The notes: generated from the sequence alone by a model not told the origin. A DNA stretch of 64,000 bases from Cyathus striatus (GCA_025738555.1 JAOVFP010000019.1:930001-994000), one strand, 5' to 3'; positions 24,683-37,859 are shown, numbered from the stretch's first letter. Numbers and translations are program-made.

Positions 24683-25120
24683 TCATGACATCGAGGTTGG
24701 CGGCGTGACAGCGGTAGGTAGTGTGGTGGTACATGGTAGTTGAGCATGGACAGGAAGTAGTGTAGCTGTGTGGAACGTCAAGGGTCGTTGAGTACTCGAA
24801 GTGAAATATCTCGAAACTCTGTCGTCTGTCGTAGTATCTCCGTTAACGAGGTGAAGTAAGAGAGAAGGAAACACGAACTTTGACCGAGCCTTCCACATCC
24901 TATACCTTGTCATCCCAAGCTCAACCACCGTACCCTCTTCCTGCTTCCCAGCCACGTCAAACTTTCGACACGTCTACCTTTCCCTGTCTCAGGAACCGAG
25001 GCGAGCTCCGCACCCTGTATTCTGGCAAAGTGTCACACTGAGGGAGCAGCGGGGACGACTCGTGCTAATGAGGGGACGAAGTTCGAGTCCATAGCGCGTA
25101 ACTTCCGCGCTGGCATCACC
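24683..25120 (-). pseudogene. Gene X-like relic
   Basis: The minus-strand frame carries AGKQEEGTVVELGMTRY followed by VSRYFTSSTQRPLTFH, aligning with VGKQERGVAVELGRTK and VWRYITSGTQRPSTLH of X1. Upstream identity to X1 is visible down to about 25120, but the frame is broken. Confidence 0.45.
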
Positions 25121-26289
25121 GGCTTCACAACAGGAGGATGTCTTCCAAGAGGCGGCAGATCCTCCGATCTTGGAACTTAGGGATTTTGCAACAACCCTGA
25201 CTTGATGTGACTGCGGGTTTTTCCGATATTCGGCACTTCAACGGCACAGCTCAGATATTGTCTTGGATAATGTAGCGGGTAGGCTAAAGTAGTAAGTCGT
25301 TGGTATTCCTGCACAAACTTTAGTAGATGGGTCGATCATGTTTGGTGAATGAAATTAAATTCCGGTCATATGCTTCGCACTTTTATCCAACTAGCCAGAT
25401 GTATTATCGTTCTATGTACGAGATCGTTTTTTCGTGCAATGAACAGGTAATCTGTTATGCATTATTTATTTATGGGCAATAACTTGAAGAATCAAGATGG
25501 ATAAGTTTGAAAGCTGCTAGTAGTTGAAACAACTTGTACAAGTCAGTACGGCATATTAAATGAGGAATTGGCCCGGATGAGTAGTAATATTCTTAATATG
25601 GGGCCGGGTACGATGTGCTTGTTGCGGGGATTCTCAGCTTATAAGATGCGAGTACTTGAGCTCTGATAATTATTTCCCTTTGACACGGAGGAATAGCTGG
25701 CTGGGTATGTGGAATGTTTGCAAATTCTGAACGCAGTAGAGTCTCAAAACGTTCTATAACGCACCCTAGATAATTTTATAAAGAGCTTGAAAGTTGAGAA
25801 AATCTGTGCGCACGGCACCCCTACCTCAATATTTATCATATAAATGCTTTTTATTGCTGCAAATGCCACTCTACTTCTCGCTTTTGATGTTCCTTCATTT
25901 GATAATCTCTACTTAGCATTGTTGCCATGTTCTAAATAGTACAAATATCGATGGCACAAGATCACCCTAGCTTCTAGTTGTGCACCTCCTTTCAATAACG
26001 TCAAGTCGCGTCGTTTTTACACGTTTCGTTGTCACTAATTTCAACACTATGGACAACCACATCCGTACATACAGTCAACCCATTCAATATTGATATATAT
26101 TACGTCCTTTGCTATGTATAACGTTAAACGATTTAACTTTTCATTTTTGTTGTTCCACATGACAGTGTAACGCGAGCTTAAAGATAAATATGTAACTTGT
26201 AAGGGTTCCAATTGGTGTCAACTGAGAACGTTGTGATAACGCGTCAACTATCTGAGCTTGATCTGAGCGCTAGGAAGGGGAGGAAGGGG
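25121..26289. other. AT-rich gene-free stretch
   Basis: No supportable gene, RNA or clear repeat structure was seen between the X-like relic and X2. Confidence 0.35.
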
Positions 26290-26891
26290 TTGCCGTCGGA
26301 GATTCAATATGGCAGAAGTGTACTAGTCCATATTTGGGGGGGGAGGGGGGGGGGAGGGTACTTCGGGATATGTTCCGAGATCGGAGGATCTCCCGCCTCT
26401 TGATGTCTTCTCTCGTCTGAAAGGGTGTCTGTTGAATCAGCTTTGGTAGATGCGGTGGTCTCTGGGCTAGACTCCTCCGCCGCCTACTCTTCCCCTTCCT
26501 CTTGGACCTCGACAAAACACAGCGCTGAACCTGCTTTCTCTATCTCACCCTCCTTGGCGAGGGGCTCCTTTACAACCTCGTCGAATGGTGACGAGGTCTC
26601 GATACTTGCGTTGTCCGATGGCACTGCGCAGAAGAGGTTGAAGGCGGTGATTGGACTAGAGGATGTTATAGAACTGTCATACTGTCGTGTTAGGGGGATG
26701 ACTAGGTAGATGAATGAAGAAAGAATATACCACTTGATAAGCGTATACTCCGCAATCCCCCCCCTCCCCCCCCCCATATCAACCTCTGTAACACTTTTCT
26801 CCCCCATACCGCCGAGGTCGTATGTATATTGGAAACAGCGTGTGGTTTTCCTATGAGTAGTTGCAGTGGGCGAGCGAGTGTGTAGTACCAC
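26290..26891 (-). pseudogene. Gene X2, truncated
   Basis: This retains the 5' half of the X family on the minus strand: MGEKSVTEVDMG, GGIAEYTLIK, an intron (about 26690-26737), NLFCAVPSDNASIETSSPF and KAGSALCFVEVQEEGEE. A TAG then replaces the Trp codon found at this position in X1. G- and C-runs (26337-26357, 26758-26776) disturb the sequence, and the part encoding the CxxC region is missing. It lies about 630 bp upstream of NLR2 in the same divergent arrangement as X1-NLR1. Confidence 0.45.
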
Positions 26892-27518
26892 TACTGCTTG
26901 AGGTTGGTACTCGTTGGTATGTTCGACAGCTTCGGTGTCAGGTGATTTGGAATGCTTTGCGGTAGCTACTCTGATCGATTGTGGTTGGCAACGAAATCCA
27001 ATGCTGCTTCAGGTGAACAGTGTTACAAAAACATTCTTTTGACGGGGCTTGAGTAAGAGATCATGGAGACTGGAGGTGGATGGATGAGCAGAAGTAGCAT
27101 GATGCTGGCAGTTGACGTTGATTGTAATGATTAGGCGCTAGCGCAAGCCTCTTGAATTGGGAACGGCCGAAGGCCCGAACTTCAAAGCCAGCTGTCGCCA
27201 CTGTACAGCACAACGATTTCAATTCCATGCCTGGCCTACAATGACAAAGTGCGAGGCCTTCAAGTTCCCAGAGAGCGACTACGCTTATAATACTAGTGAA
27301 ATGGATTAAGTAATCGTGAGTGGATTCAAGGCCAAAAGTTCAGAGCTATGTATAAATATATAGCTAATGAAAAGTTGAATGCATCTTCTTCACAAACTTT
27401 ATTGACTTGGACACCTGATGTCGGAGATCATGGTAGGATCCGAATCGATCAAGTGGGATAAATATATAAGGTATGAACCCAACATGGTTCAGCGGCTGTT
27501 GCTTTTCGTTTCCATGAA

Positions 27519-30500
27519 ATGCCTCTATTCGAACAAGCTCAGAACTTCAATATCAACAACTCACAGCTCATTGATAACTCCAGATCTGGATTGAACGGTA
27601 TATGTTCCTATTACTATGATTAGGAATGTTGCTAAATCACCGAATCAAAGGCATACAGTATCTCGCTCAGAATATTGCTCCGAGTGCGACGCATGATTCT
27701 GGTAATCGGGAGACTTGCCATCCTGGAACCCGGGAAGACATACTGCAGGACATATTAAACTGGGCTTTAAACCATAATGATAATCAAAAGAATATTTATT
27801 GGCTTCACGGTTCTGCCGGAGCAGGGAAAACAGCCATTATGCAGACTGTAGCAGTCCGGCTACAAGGGGAGGGAAAGCTTGGCGCCAGCTTCTTCTTCTC
27901 CAGAACAGATCCAACGAGAAATGGCACTTCGCGAACTTTCGCCACCGTCGCCTATCAGCTCGCCATTTCTTCCGAGTCGTCGGATTTCCGAAGGGCGGTT
28001 GAAGAAAAGATCGAGCACGACCCCAGCATAGTGCAGCAATCCATGCAAATTCAATGGAAAGAGCTCGTCGTAGAGCCATTTAAAAATATATATAGTGATG
28101 GTGTGAATATCGCCACAACTATGATTCTCATCGACGGGCTTGATGAATGCGAGAACGAAAAAAATCAACTGGATTTATTGGAATTACTTGATGAGGCAGA
28201 AATTGAAGAACTTCCGCTCCGTGTCATCATTTGTAGTCGTCCAGAGTCGCATATTCAGGACTCCATTCTTAAAGATAAAGCGAACAAATATGAACTCCGT
28301 CAAACAGATCAAGCAGATGCCGAAATGCATTTATTCCTTCGCGACAAGTTTCAGGAACTGAGCAAACACAGGAAGTTCAGTGCCTCTATTAGTTCGGTGA
28401 CAGGAACGTGGCCTTCGCATTCAGACCTTAATACTCTCGTTGCAAAGGCTTCAGGACAGTACATCTACGCAACGACTGTATTGAGATACGTGGAACTCGG
28501 CAGAGAAGGCACCATTGTCATGCGCCTTCAGCAGATTGTAGACCTTAAAAATTCGCATAAATCATTTTCAGATCTTGATATACTTTATCAAGGAATTCTG
28601 TCGAAATGCCCTCCTGTTACCTTTACGGTTTTGGGATATCTTTATATCCTCTTACGAGAAACGCGAAATATACCGTTCCCGATGTTATCGGTCGTTAATC
28701 AGCTGCTACAGCTCGACCCTGGGGAAATCGTGGAAGCTCTGGAAACTCTACATTCTATCGTTTACATCCCTGATATGTCACTTCTGTCAACATGGGATAT
28801 TGCAGAGCCTCATTTTCACCATGCTTCCCTTCAAGATTTTCTGACCAGTAGGCGACGATCAGCAACATATTTCATTGATAGCACAGAGATTTATCAACAC
28901 TTTATCAATAGCTGCAAGGATAGCTTTAAGTTAATGTTGAGTGGATTTCATGTTCACGAACCTAGTAAGGTTTCTGCTGGGCATATGACTTGTAACTTCT
29001 GTAAGTATGCTTCACATACATACAAGATGGCATTAACTATATTTCTTTCCAGTTGGTTGCTTTTATGCATTATCAAAGTGGTTTGACCTTCGAAGATCTC
29101 AAATGAAAGGATTGGTATTAGATAAAAGTGCCAGTGCATGGATTTCAGATGATACCCCTTTAGTACAGTGAGTTCATGGGCAAATATAAACCCCCAAATA
29201 GCTAACCTCTGGGTTACTAATACAGATTACAGCATATGCTATCTAATATGGCATCTACATTTCCTTCTCTTGGGGAAGATTATGAATTCTCAAACAACAG
29301 TAAGCAGCAGCAAATGGCGCAAAACTGCACCTTGGAAGCCTTTGTGGTTATTAGCACTGTTATTGGGGATCATTACTTAACAATGGGCCAGTCAAAAGAT
29401 GATCCTAAGCAGGAGTCATTCTCAAACATCTTGGATCTTGTAGGTGGCCTGTACATATATTTGGTAAACAAATAATGAATCATGCCTCAGGCAATATGTA
29501 ACCCATACCTTTCAGAGGACCTAGAAAGAAAGTTACTTGAATACATAGGCCAACTTCTTGAAATGAACATTGTTCCATCTATTTATTACTTTCAGGGTTT
29601 AACCTTATGGGATGACATGCCCTTTGCACATGGGAGTCATGCAAAAATTCATCTGGGACATTTCCAAGGCCAACAGTTATGTATCAAAAAATACAGAGTG
29701 GCAGGAATGTCAAAGCTTGTTTCTAAGGTGATCTGCTGTCCTGCACTATAATTTATTTGCTCACTGCTTCTCACTATTAGGGTTACACACATACATTTTC
29801 GGTTTTAAGGCACTTCAGTCACTGTCCCAGCATACTTCCATTTTATGGAATACATCTATTCTTGCCTTTGACACTGGGCCCACTTGCCCCAATCTCCCCA
29901 TATCTGCCAAATACATTGAGATCATATTGTAAAGGATCTGCTTCAAATAATGCAAAGCAGTTAATTGTGGGACTACACTATAATTTTATTTCAGGCTAAA
30001 TGTCTAAAATATGTGATAGATCAGTGACACTATTACAGCTATACATCACTTGCACATGGAGGGAATTATCCTATCAAATATCACACCAGTATTTGATGTT
30101 ATTTTATCTTTAAAAAGACTTTATTTGACACTCAACTAGGAGGACATTCTGGTATCATCAAATGGTCATGGATACCTTACAATATCTACTGAAGCTTATT
30201 ATTCCTGGACATTTCTTGTGGGCAACCTACCTGCTGATAAACTGGAGGAAATGATGTATAGGACTGCACCAGTTTTGCCATATTGTTCTGATGTTCTAGG
30301 GGTCAATTCAAGTGTTATTATCAACAATAAATCAAACATATTTTCACTTGCATCTGTTATATATGAGGTGAATTTCGTCCTTGACTATTGATGCAACTGA
30401 GTGCTTATGCCAGATATCTCACATAAGGTATTGATAGGTCGCATACCATGTTTTGAGATAACTAGAGATAGTACGCTGGCATTTCGAATCATAAGTGGCC

Positions 30501-30891
30501 AGCTGCCATCATTACTGCCCGAGGATGATGCATGTTGGGCGGACAATGGAGGATTATTAACCGAAGATATCTGGAAATTGTTGATCGAATGTTGGAACAA
30601 GGACCCTACGAAACGACCTACATTGGAGGAAATCTATGACCACATGCATCTTGGGGACATCAAAGATACACGTCCTCCAGACAACTGGCCTCTCGCAGCT
30701 CGTTTCAACGATCTGTCCCATAGCGCACAATTTATAACACCGGAGGTTATAGAAGATACATTTAAAGTGGTAAGTGATTTATTTCTGTACATTTCATGTT
30801 TTGAATAATGAATATTTGACAGCTTAAGGAAGTAGAGTCACCTGAGTATCAGCGGAGGAATTATTTTTCTGACCCCCTGTGGGCTGTGTAA
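27519..30891 (+). CDS. NLR2: NACHT NTPase with C-terminal pseudokinase
   Basis: Exon structure parallels NLR1: start MPLFEQAQNFNINNSQ at 27519, first intron 27598-27650, last exon 30823-30891. P-loop GSAGAGKT, Walker B MILIDGLDE and CSRPESHI are present. The kinase-like part has AHGSHAKIHLGHF, LCIKKYR, LPFYGIH, IHHLHMEGIILSNITP, DILVSSNGHGYL and LLIECWNKDPTKRPT. The catalytic-loop position reads LSNITP, with Asn where kinases carry Asp, and no DFG is visible. Relative to NLR1 one base is missing just before the exon-4 donor near 29461; using CAGAG as acceptor (2 nt later) restores the frame, so the gene is probably still expressible. If that acceptor is not used it is a frameshifted pseudogene. 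Confidence 0.75.
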
Positions 30892-32533
30892 ATGATTTAG
30901 ATATATGCGCTCACATGTGATTCTCACTATGCACCCCTACTCATGTTTTCGAACCGACTCGGATGTGATATGATTGAAGCTGCCTATATTCATAGTGCAC
31001 ATCTTTGTACATTAGAATTAACTCTGAGGTGATAAGATTTTTGCTTACGAAGAGAGACCATAGATGCTTTAGCAGTTGTGGCTGCTACCCTGTCCGACAT
31101 ACATCCTCTTCCACATGCTCACTACGCAGCACAACTTACACCGTATACACGTGTAAGTTAAGTTTAGCAAACGAAAATGTGTTTCTTGTTGAACGTCCTG
31201 AATCCTGAATCCTGAATCCCGGGCCTGATTGTTCTAATCTTTCGTCTTCTTGGTTTGGAAAGCAGCTTCTTTTCGCGTAGATAACTTGAATTGAATTGAA
31301 TTGAATTTAAAGCTGTGTGATGTTGTAGCAGGTCGTGCTCGATCGATGGTGGGGGTTTTCGAGGTTCATTTGTTCTTAAACCTAGCCGTGTATATGTTAC
31401 CTGAATCTCTGATGTAACAATTAAATGATTTTCACCACACGACGGACTCGCACTCACCTCCGAGATCTTCTCATGTTGACGTGCCTTGACTTATAATTAA
31501 ACCTCAGCCTCGTTCTTCTCGCTGGCCACCCTTTCGCTTGACCTGATTTATCCTCTCGAAGCTTGATCAGCCTGGTCGGGTTTGTTGTTATCTCTACGAT
31601 TTCGCCGATTGGCCAGTGGACTATGGGTCACCCACAACTTTTTCGTGTGGATTAAAAATCCACATTCTCTCCCAGCCACTGATACTCAACATACCGGGCC
31701 GATTCTAGTGTACATCCCCCAAATTCTCCCACAGTACTACTTCTAACCCACTGCGGTACACACATGTAGGGTTAACTTTAGCATTTGCAGAAAACGTGTT
31801 TTGGAAGAAGCATACAGCTGATTCCTGATGGTTCTAATTTATCTATTACGAGCTTGTATTGGTGTCTTTATGTGTATGTAGATAAGAAAGCTGTTCCTGT
31901 GTTCGATCGTGTTGGGTTTTTGACCTGGAGTGGGCCTTGGGGGTGATCGGGACTTGAGTTGTGATCGTGGTATGTGATTTTGAGAGAGGAAAAGAATATA
32001 TAATCTACCAAGTTGAGGGAGGAACTAATCTTATCGTACAGGAATGGCACACATGACCTGAGCCGGTGTTCTTGGTTCTTGGAATTGTAGGGTCCATGCC
32101 GTATACTTCATAACTTCATAAGGGATATAAGTGATAATTGGTATATCGAATACTTGTAAGAACATTGCCATCTACCTTGAGATCTAAAACGTTAAATCAA
32201 TCTTATCATAGCCTGATGATGCACGTCAACACAGGAAGACTCGGGGACGATCCTAATTCTGATTCTCTCCAAGAAAAAATCTGGTTGCTGGAATCATATC
32301 AGTGCTCAGATGAACCTATACTCGCCCACGCTCAGCCGCGTCATGATTAATTGCTTCATCTTCATCGGCGTACTCGTGCAAAACGCGTGGCTTGCTCCTA
32401 TCAAGCAGCTTCATTTCCTATATCCTCAGAATCTCAGAAGCATACAGTGCCTTGAGAGGATCGCTAGGGAAGTGAGAGAACTGAAAGCGATGTGAAGAGA
32501 ATTACGCGTCCACGTGAGAATAAGTTGAGAGTG
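30892..32533. other. Duplicated non-coding tract downstream of NLR2
   Basis: This corresponds to the tract after NLR1 with small insertions and deletions, including the TTGAA microsatellite (about 31288-31306). No gene is supported. Confidence 0.55.
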
Positions 32534-32541
32534 ATTATTAT

Positions 32542-33053
32542 TAGTGTTGCTGTGAGGTGAGTTGCCCTCGATGGTGAGGTACCTCGAGGTGCTCAAAATG
32601 GAAATTGTGGCGCCTCAAGGTGCCTTGGAAACACTGAGGCTAGGTCGGCCTTGAGGTCTGAGACCAAACAGAAACAAAGTTCTTGCTGTCACCTGATCAT
32701 TTTCAACATGTCAGACATGTCGAGCCAGGCCGTAATTGATTATAATTTGAGTGAAATAATCTCTTAATAAACTCGGTAAATAAAGTCGATAATGATTGAC
32801 ATTTGCACGACTTACACCTTTAGACTTTTTATACTTTTAACAAGGTCTAATAGTACTTAATTAGCTACAAGAATACTACTTTTCAATATTAAGCCATTTC
32901 TGAAATATTTTTTGAAGCTGCGGTGAGGATATTATATCATGTATTACTAATCCGGTGTATAGAAATCGAGGTGCATTAATTTTACCTCAAGGCACCTTGA
33001 TGTCAATTAGCCGAGACCTTGGATAACCTTGGAATGAACTCACAGCAGCACTA
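32542..33053. mobile_element. 512-bp hAT-type MITE
   Basis: Ends TAGTGTTGCTGTGAG and CTCACAGCAGCACTA form inverted repeats flanked by a perfect 8-bp duplication ATTATTAT (32534-32541, 33054-33061). The unit 1 tract lacks it, giving an empty site. Subterminal CCTCAAGGTGCC and GAGGTACCTCGAGGTG motifs occur near both ends. It has no coding capacity. Superfamily assignment rests on TSD length and the TAGTGTTG end. Confidence 0.85.
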
Positions 33054-33129
33054 ATTATTATACGGGGGTATCGATATCTTAATTTCATTTCGATTCGTTT
33101 AATAGTTCGTACGTTCATAAAACAAGGTA

Positions 33130-33862
33130 CTATCATGTAACAGGAGTTTGATAACATTTCGGTATTTCGCCAATACCCCCCCAACCACTCAACTTTAGAG
33201 CTTCTTCTTTTGCAATTACATTTTAAAACATCTTACCTTCACAAATATGAACTTAGATGTCTGAAATTTCATTTTGTTGTCGTAGCACTTCCGGAGGGTG
33301 TAACTAGAGTTTGATAGCTTTTGTCACGCATTGTCACGGTAAGATTTGAAACTCAGAACACCGGCAAATCGGTCGCGAGTCTGTCGCCTTGCTTCCTAGC
33401 GTCATCAGCTAATTTTTAAGCGCAACCGTACATAATAGGGTTTGAAGCAGAGATCTATTTCTCCTTTCCTTGTCACGCTCAGAATGCATAGAAACTCGTA
33501 TTCACGCTCTATTGCTACACAGGCTCATATTTTTGCTATGAAAGTTCGCAATGTGGTAGGGCTACATGTATGCTATGCACTCGTCAAATTTCGTAAGGAT
33601 ATATCAACAAGATCGGAATAGATCTCGCATTTGATGTCGCATATTCGACCGATTTTGAGAGAGTTCTGCAGTAATTCCTCATTTTAAAACCAAATATACA
33701 TCTAATCGACATATATTATATAAGCTGGGACATACATTGGTAGCGATGTATTGCATTGGCATGCAAAGTTTCGTAGTAATAGCATAAATGAGGGAAGAGA
33801 TAATATAAATTTACAAAGTTATTAAACTCTCGATACGTTATCAAGCTCTTGTTACATGATAG
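33130..33862. mobile_element. 733-bp TA-flanked MITE
   Basis: Ends CTATCATGTAACAGGAGTTT and the complement of AAGCTCTTGTTACATGATAG give about 32-bp inverted repeats with few mismatches, flanked by TA on each side (33128-33129, 33863-33864). The unit 1 sequence AACAAGCTAGTAAG is the matching empty site with one TA. This pattern fits the Tc1/mariner superfamily. No transposase frame is present. Confidence 0.8.
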
Positions 33863-34280
33863 TAGTAAGATGTATATAAGTTAAGAGCAATGAGCGAAGA
33901 GGCGCAGGTCGCAGTCGGGGTAGTCCGGGAACAATGAGAGCGCGGCTAGTGCTCGGGCCGGCCATGTCCATTCATGTCGATGTCATGTCACTCGGCCATT
34001 GTTCTCGGAACCCTAACCCAAGGAAGCTGTACACGAATCTCACAGCTCCCAAGCCTTGACAAATCTATTCTCAGTTCTCTCTATTCCCTCTCTAACCTTT
34101 CCCTTTTACTCTTCACACCTGTTATCTCTTATCACATACCCGCCAAAAGGCCTCACTTATCCCAAGAAACCTGGACCAAGAAGAAGAATAACGTAACTGT
34201 GACTCTGGCTCTGAGCTGGCACTCAGTGACTTGACTTGCTGCTCACTCGAAAGCACAGCCGAAACATTCCTGCTGCAGGC

Positions 34281-35356
34281 ATGGCAGCCCAGGAATTCTA
34301 CAACGGTTATACTACGACCAATCCCGAATCCAACAGCAACAGGTTTGTCTCCCCCTCTCCCTTCCCCACCCACCCACTCACTGATAAAACAACAGAACAT
34401 CATCAACAGACTCATTCTACTTCAACGCCTCTTCAAAGCCATTCAACGACAGCACGTATTCATTCTCCCAAGATCCATCTGCACCGCCTACTGCTGTCCC
34501 CCATGCCCCCTCCAACCCAGGCATGACGAACTCACAATCGACCCAAAGCACCGACCCGCCTATGGTGTTCTATCACCCCCCCACGCCGCCTGGTAAAGCT
34601 GGCGTGGGGAGCTTTTTTGGGTCACCTGGGGGATCTGAGGAGGGTATAAAGATTGTTCCTAATAAGACTATGGAGTCCATAGGCGTCGTAATGTCGCCTG
34701 CGACTGTGCCACCACTGCTCCCAGCAAAATTTGCAGAAGCGGCATCACCACCACTCAAACCAACCAAACCAACCAAACACCCCCCGCCCCTCAAACAGAC
34801 CAACAGCACATCCACCACACGCTCCAATTCCAATTCCAAACACACAAAGACCGCACCGCCCTCTGCACATTCCACGGCCACATCCTCCTCAGACGACACC
34901 GTGAAAATCCGCCATGTAGAGCTTCAGCGCCTGTCCCGGCCTAAGCTTGTATCTTTACTCTTGCACTCTGAGAGCAAAGAGCACGATGCAAGGAATCTGT
35001 TACATTCGGCTATTGATCAGCTGTCGAGATTGGATGGGAGGTATCATACCGCTGTGGATCGTGCGTATGGCCTTGAAGAGCGCGCGAGAGGGACGGAGAG
35101 GGAGTTAGAGGGGGTTAAGAGGGAGAAGGATATATTGAGAAGGGTGCTTGGGGAGAAGGATAGGGTAGGGAGAGAGGGGCGGGAATGGTCTGGGGTGAGG
35201 TTTGTAGTGTCTCTTTTAACGAAGGTTAAGGAGGTTGGAGAGGGAGAAACGAACATTAACCACAGCTTTCATGTCGTACCTCGTCTTTCCCAATTCCTCA
35301 ATCACATCGTTCTTTTGTGCCATCTTAGACTTCGAAGACCTAAAAGCGAGGAATGA
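34281..35356 (+). CDS. Gene Y2: coiled-coil protein, paralogue of Y1
   Basis: Exon 1 is 34281-34342, the intron is 34343-34395 and exon 2 is 34396-35356, for 340 residues. Domain layout is as in Y1: MAAQEFYNGYTTTNP start, GKAGVGSFFGSPGG and GGSEEGIKIVPNKTMESIG blocks, Ser/Thr/Pro-rich linker with a duplicated KPT, then helical HVELQRLSRPKLVSLLL ... RELEGVKREKDILRRVLGE. Both copies keep an open frame of equal length despite substitutions and compensating indels, which argues for selection or recent duplication. The final segment overlaps an antisense X-like relic. Function is unknown. Confidence 0.65.
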
Positions 35357-35560
35357 CTCCACGTTCGATTTTTCAATTCTTCCATGGACCTTGCAAAATG
35401 TCTCGTAGAACAGCGCAGCTAGCACTTATTTGGCTGAGACGAGGGTGGATGAAGTTGGGATCCATATGGTGTAGCTTCCTCGCCGTTGTCGCTGGCTCTA
35501 CAGGAGGAGAGTGGATCTCTTCAAGGAAGCCTGTTTAGCTTCGAAAGGTCACGCTCGATC
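35200..35560 (-). pseudogene. Gene X-like relic overlapping the Y2 end
   Basis: The minus strand reads RIEKSNVESFLAF ... EELGKTRYDMKAVVNVRFS, aligning with RVEKSDVKAFLSS ... ELGRTKYGVWKAMVNVGFS of X1/X3. The frame is short and lacks the upstream CxxC region. Confidence 0.45.
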
Positions 35561-36005
35561 CCATTGAACGGTGAGGTGATCTTCATGCTTGATTTGTCGG
35601 AATTTACTTTGCAGGAATCAGAATATCCGCAAGACTGAACCGTTATAATGGTTTCCTCGCCGAAGGTGTATGGAAGTGAGAGACGCACTGGGCGAGAAAA
35701 TATGTGGTTCGACCAAATTGCTCAGTGAGGTTGGCTGTTTGAGATGCCTTGATATTGGGAAGGTACTCTTGAGATCTAGTAGATTAAATTTCAATACCGA
35801 AGGTTTTCGAACCTATTCTGACCGGGACTTGTTGAGATCTGATCTAAAAAAAGACCCCAAAGCCCGTCCCATACATTCATGAGCATCTTGATTCTGGAAC
35901 GTAACGTTCAATGTTCAACATCCGGAATGGAATAATTCTCGCATAGATAATTGATTTGAATGTACTACTACATCTTGTCTACCTACGTACATTACTTAGT
36001 ATCAT
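35561..36005. other. Gene-free stretch
   Basis: No supportable gene. The end of this stretch leads into the Z3 relic. Confidence 0.3.
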
Positions 36006-36420
36006 AGTTCTCTACTTGTGCCGTTTGTGAATATGAATGGAGTCGATAGGACTCGAGGAGTTATATTCAAGTTAGCAGAATTGGCATGAACATGGACATG
36101 ATCCGCACTCCAGCTAACACCCATCTTCAACCTCCTTTCCCCCGGTATCCCCCCGTTCTTAACCAGCACCTCACGATTATCCTCACCCATCTCATCCTCG
36201 CTGGGCCACCCATACTAGTAGTCATCTGCCACGTCCCATACCCACCTTGCGCATCCGAGAGCTACAATTACTACTCCACCTCCCGAGATGAGAATGGGAT
36301 GGGCGAAGTCGCCTGCGCCTATTTCACCTACGTTGGATACCGTTATTGTTCGCCACGCTTCGGCATCTCTTTGGGTGTTAGTTGAGAGGGAACTTGGCGG
36401 CCTAAATGGGAGAAATGGTT
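36006..36420 (-). pseudogene. Gene Z3 (3' part of X/Z gene)
   Basis: The minus strand reads NTQRDAEAWRTITVSNVGEI, GAGDFAHPILIS, VIVALGCARWVWDVADDY, then a TAG where Z1 has TGG, then YGWPSEDEMGEDNREVLVKN. It supports the same frame as Z1 and shows that different copies carry different disabling changes. The 3' end after SWSADH is replaced by unrelated sequence. Confidence 0.45.
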
Positions 36421-36542
36421 TATGCGAGAAGCGAGAGCATAAATCGATTGTGAGTTGACATTCTGAATCGTTGATGTATATAAGCCTGTAGGCGTTGAGA
36501 GCTATTGAGATATCTGCGTTCGGACGGATAGCAAGCGTCAGT

Positions 36543-37600
36543 TTAGCAGAAGGATCTGAGGGGGGGGGGGGGGTGACGGACGCGCAGAAATGAAGTCATT
36601 CCTCCATGGCCTTCAACAGTGTTTTCAGAAGAATGGGTAACATCGTTAAATTCATACTGAGCACTTTCAGGTATCTCCACATGTTCGACAGGGTAAAACA
36701 CGGAAGGGTTGATGAGCTGCGACGAGGATTTCAGATAGTGTGATAGCGGGAGGTAGCGTGGCGGGATGTGGCAGTCGAGCCTGCCCACGAGTTTGTGTAG
36801 GGTCGAGGGTCGTTGAGTACCCGAAGTGGGGTATCTCCAAACTCTGTCACAGTGTCGTTGTTAGCGAGGTAAAGCGAGAGAGATGGAAAAACCAGCGTTG
36901 ACCATAGCTTTCCACATTCCATACTTCGTCCTCCCAAGCTCAACCACCACATCCCTGTCTTGCTTCCCAACCACCCCAGCTTGCCCCGCCTCAGCATTCG
37001 ACGACTGGGAAGAGAGGAACGCCTTCACGTCCGACTTTTCGACTCGTTCACCCCTCCCTGCCTAGGAACAAAGGCGAATTTCACACCTTCCTTTCTTGCA
37101 AAGTTTCGCGCATAGGGGGCAGCGAGGATGTCTCTTGCTGATGAGGGGAAAAGGTTCGCGTCTATGGGGCGTAACTTCCTCGCTGGCGTCACCAGCTCTA
37201 CAAGAGTAGGATGGCTCTCGTGTCTGCAAGGGTGTCTGTTCAGCTTCAGGTACGGTTGTCTCAGCGCTACTAGATTCCTCCACAGCTCCTTCCTCCCCGT
37301 CGTCCTTGACCTTGATGAGACACTGCCTAAACCACTTTCTCCATCCTACCCTCCTTGATAAAGAGTACCTTTACGACCTCATCGAATGGCAAGGTGATTT
37401 ATACACTTGCTTTGTCTGATGCACTTCACAGAGTGGGCCGAAGGGTGCTACAGAACTGTCATACCGACGCGTTAGGCAAATGACCAGGTCGATAAATGAA
37501 GAAAGAACATACCAGTTGATAAGCTTATACTTCGCAATCCCATCCCCAATATCCGTCATGCTGAACCTCCGTAACATTCTTCTCCCCCATACTGCCGAGG
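36543..37600 (-). pseudogene. Gene X3, broken
   Basis: Segments on the minus strand match X1: MTDIGDGIAKYKLINW, SSSAETTVPEAEQTPLQTRE, HPRCPLCAKLCKKGR, then a frameshift before the VKFAF region, then VELGGRTKY-like and GLDCHIPPRYLPLSHYLKSS (here reading RLDCHIPP). A 14-G run (36560-36573) has expanded near the 3' end. The 15.5-kb hAT element separates it from NLR3. Confidence 0.45.
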
Positions 37601-37859
37601 TCGTATGGGTGTAGAAAACAGCATGTGGTCTACATATGAGTAAGAGCAGTGGGCGAGCGAGAGTGCCACTACTGCTTGAGGTTTGTGCTTCGATATCAGG
37701 TTATTCAAAATGCTTGCGGTAGGTGCCTTGCCCGATTGTGGTTGGCGAAGAGATCCAATGCTGCTTCAGGTGGACTGTGTTACAAATACATTCTTTTGAC
37801 GAGGCTTGAGTAAGAGATTATGGAAACTGGAGGTGGATGGAGGTAGTGTTGTCGCGCGG

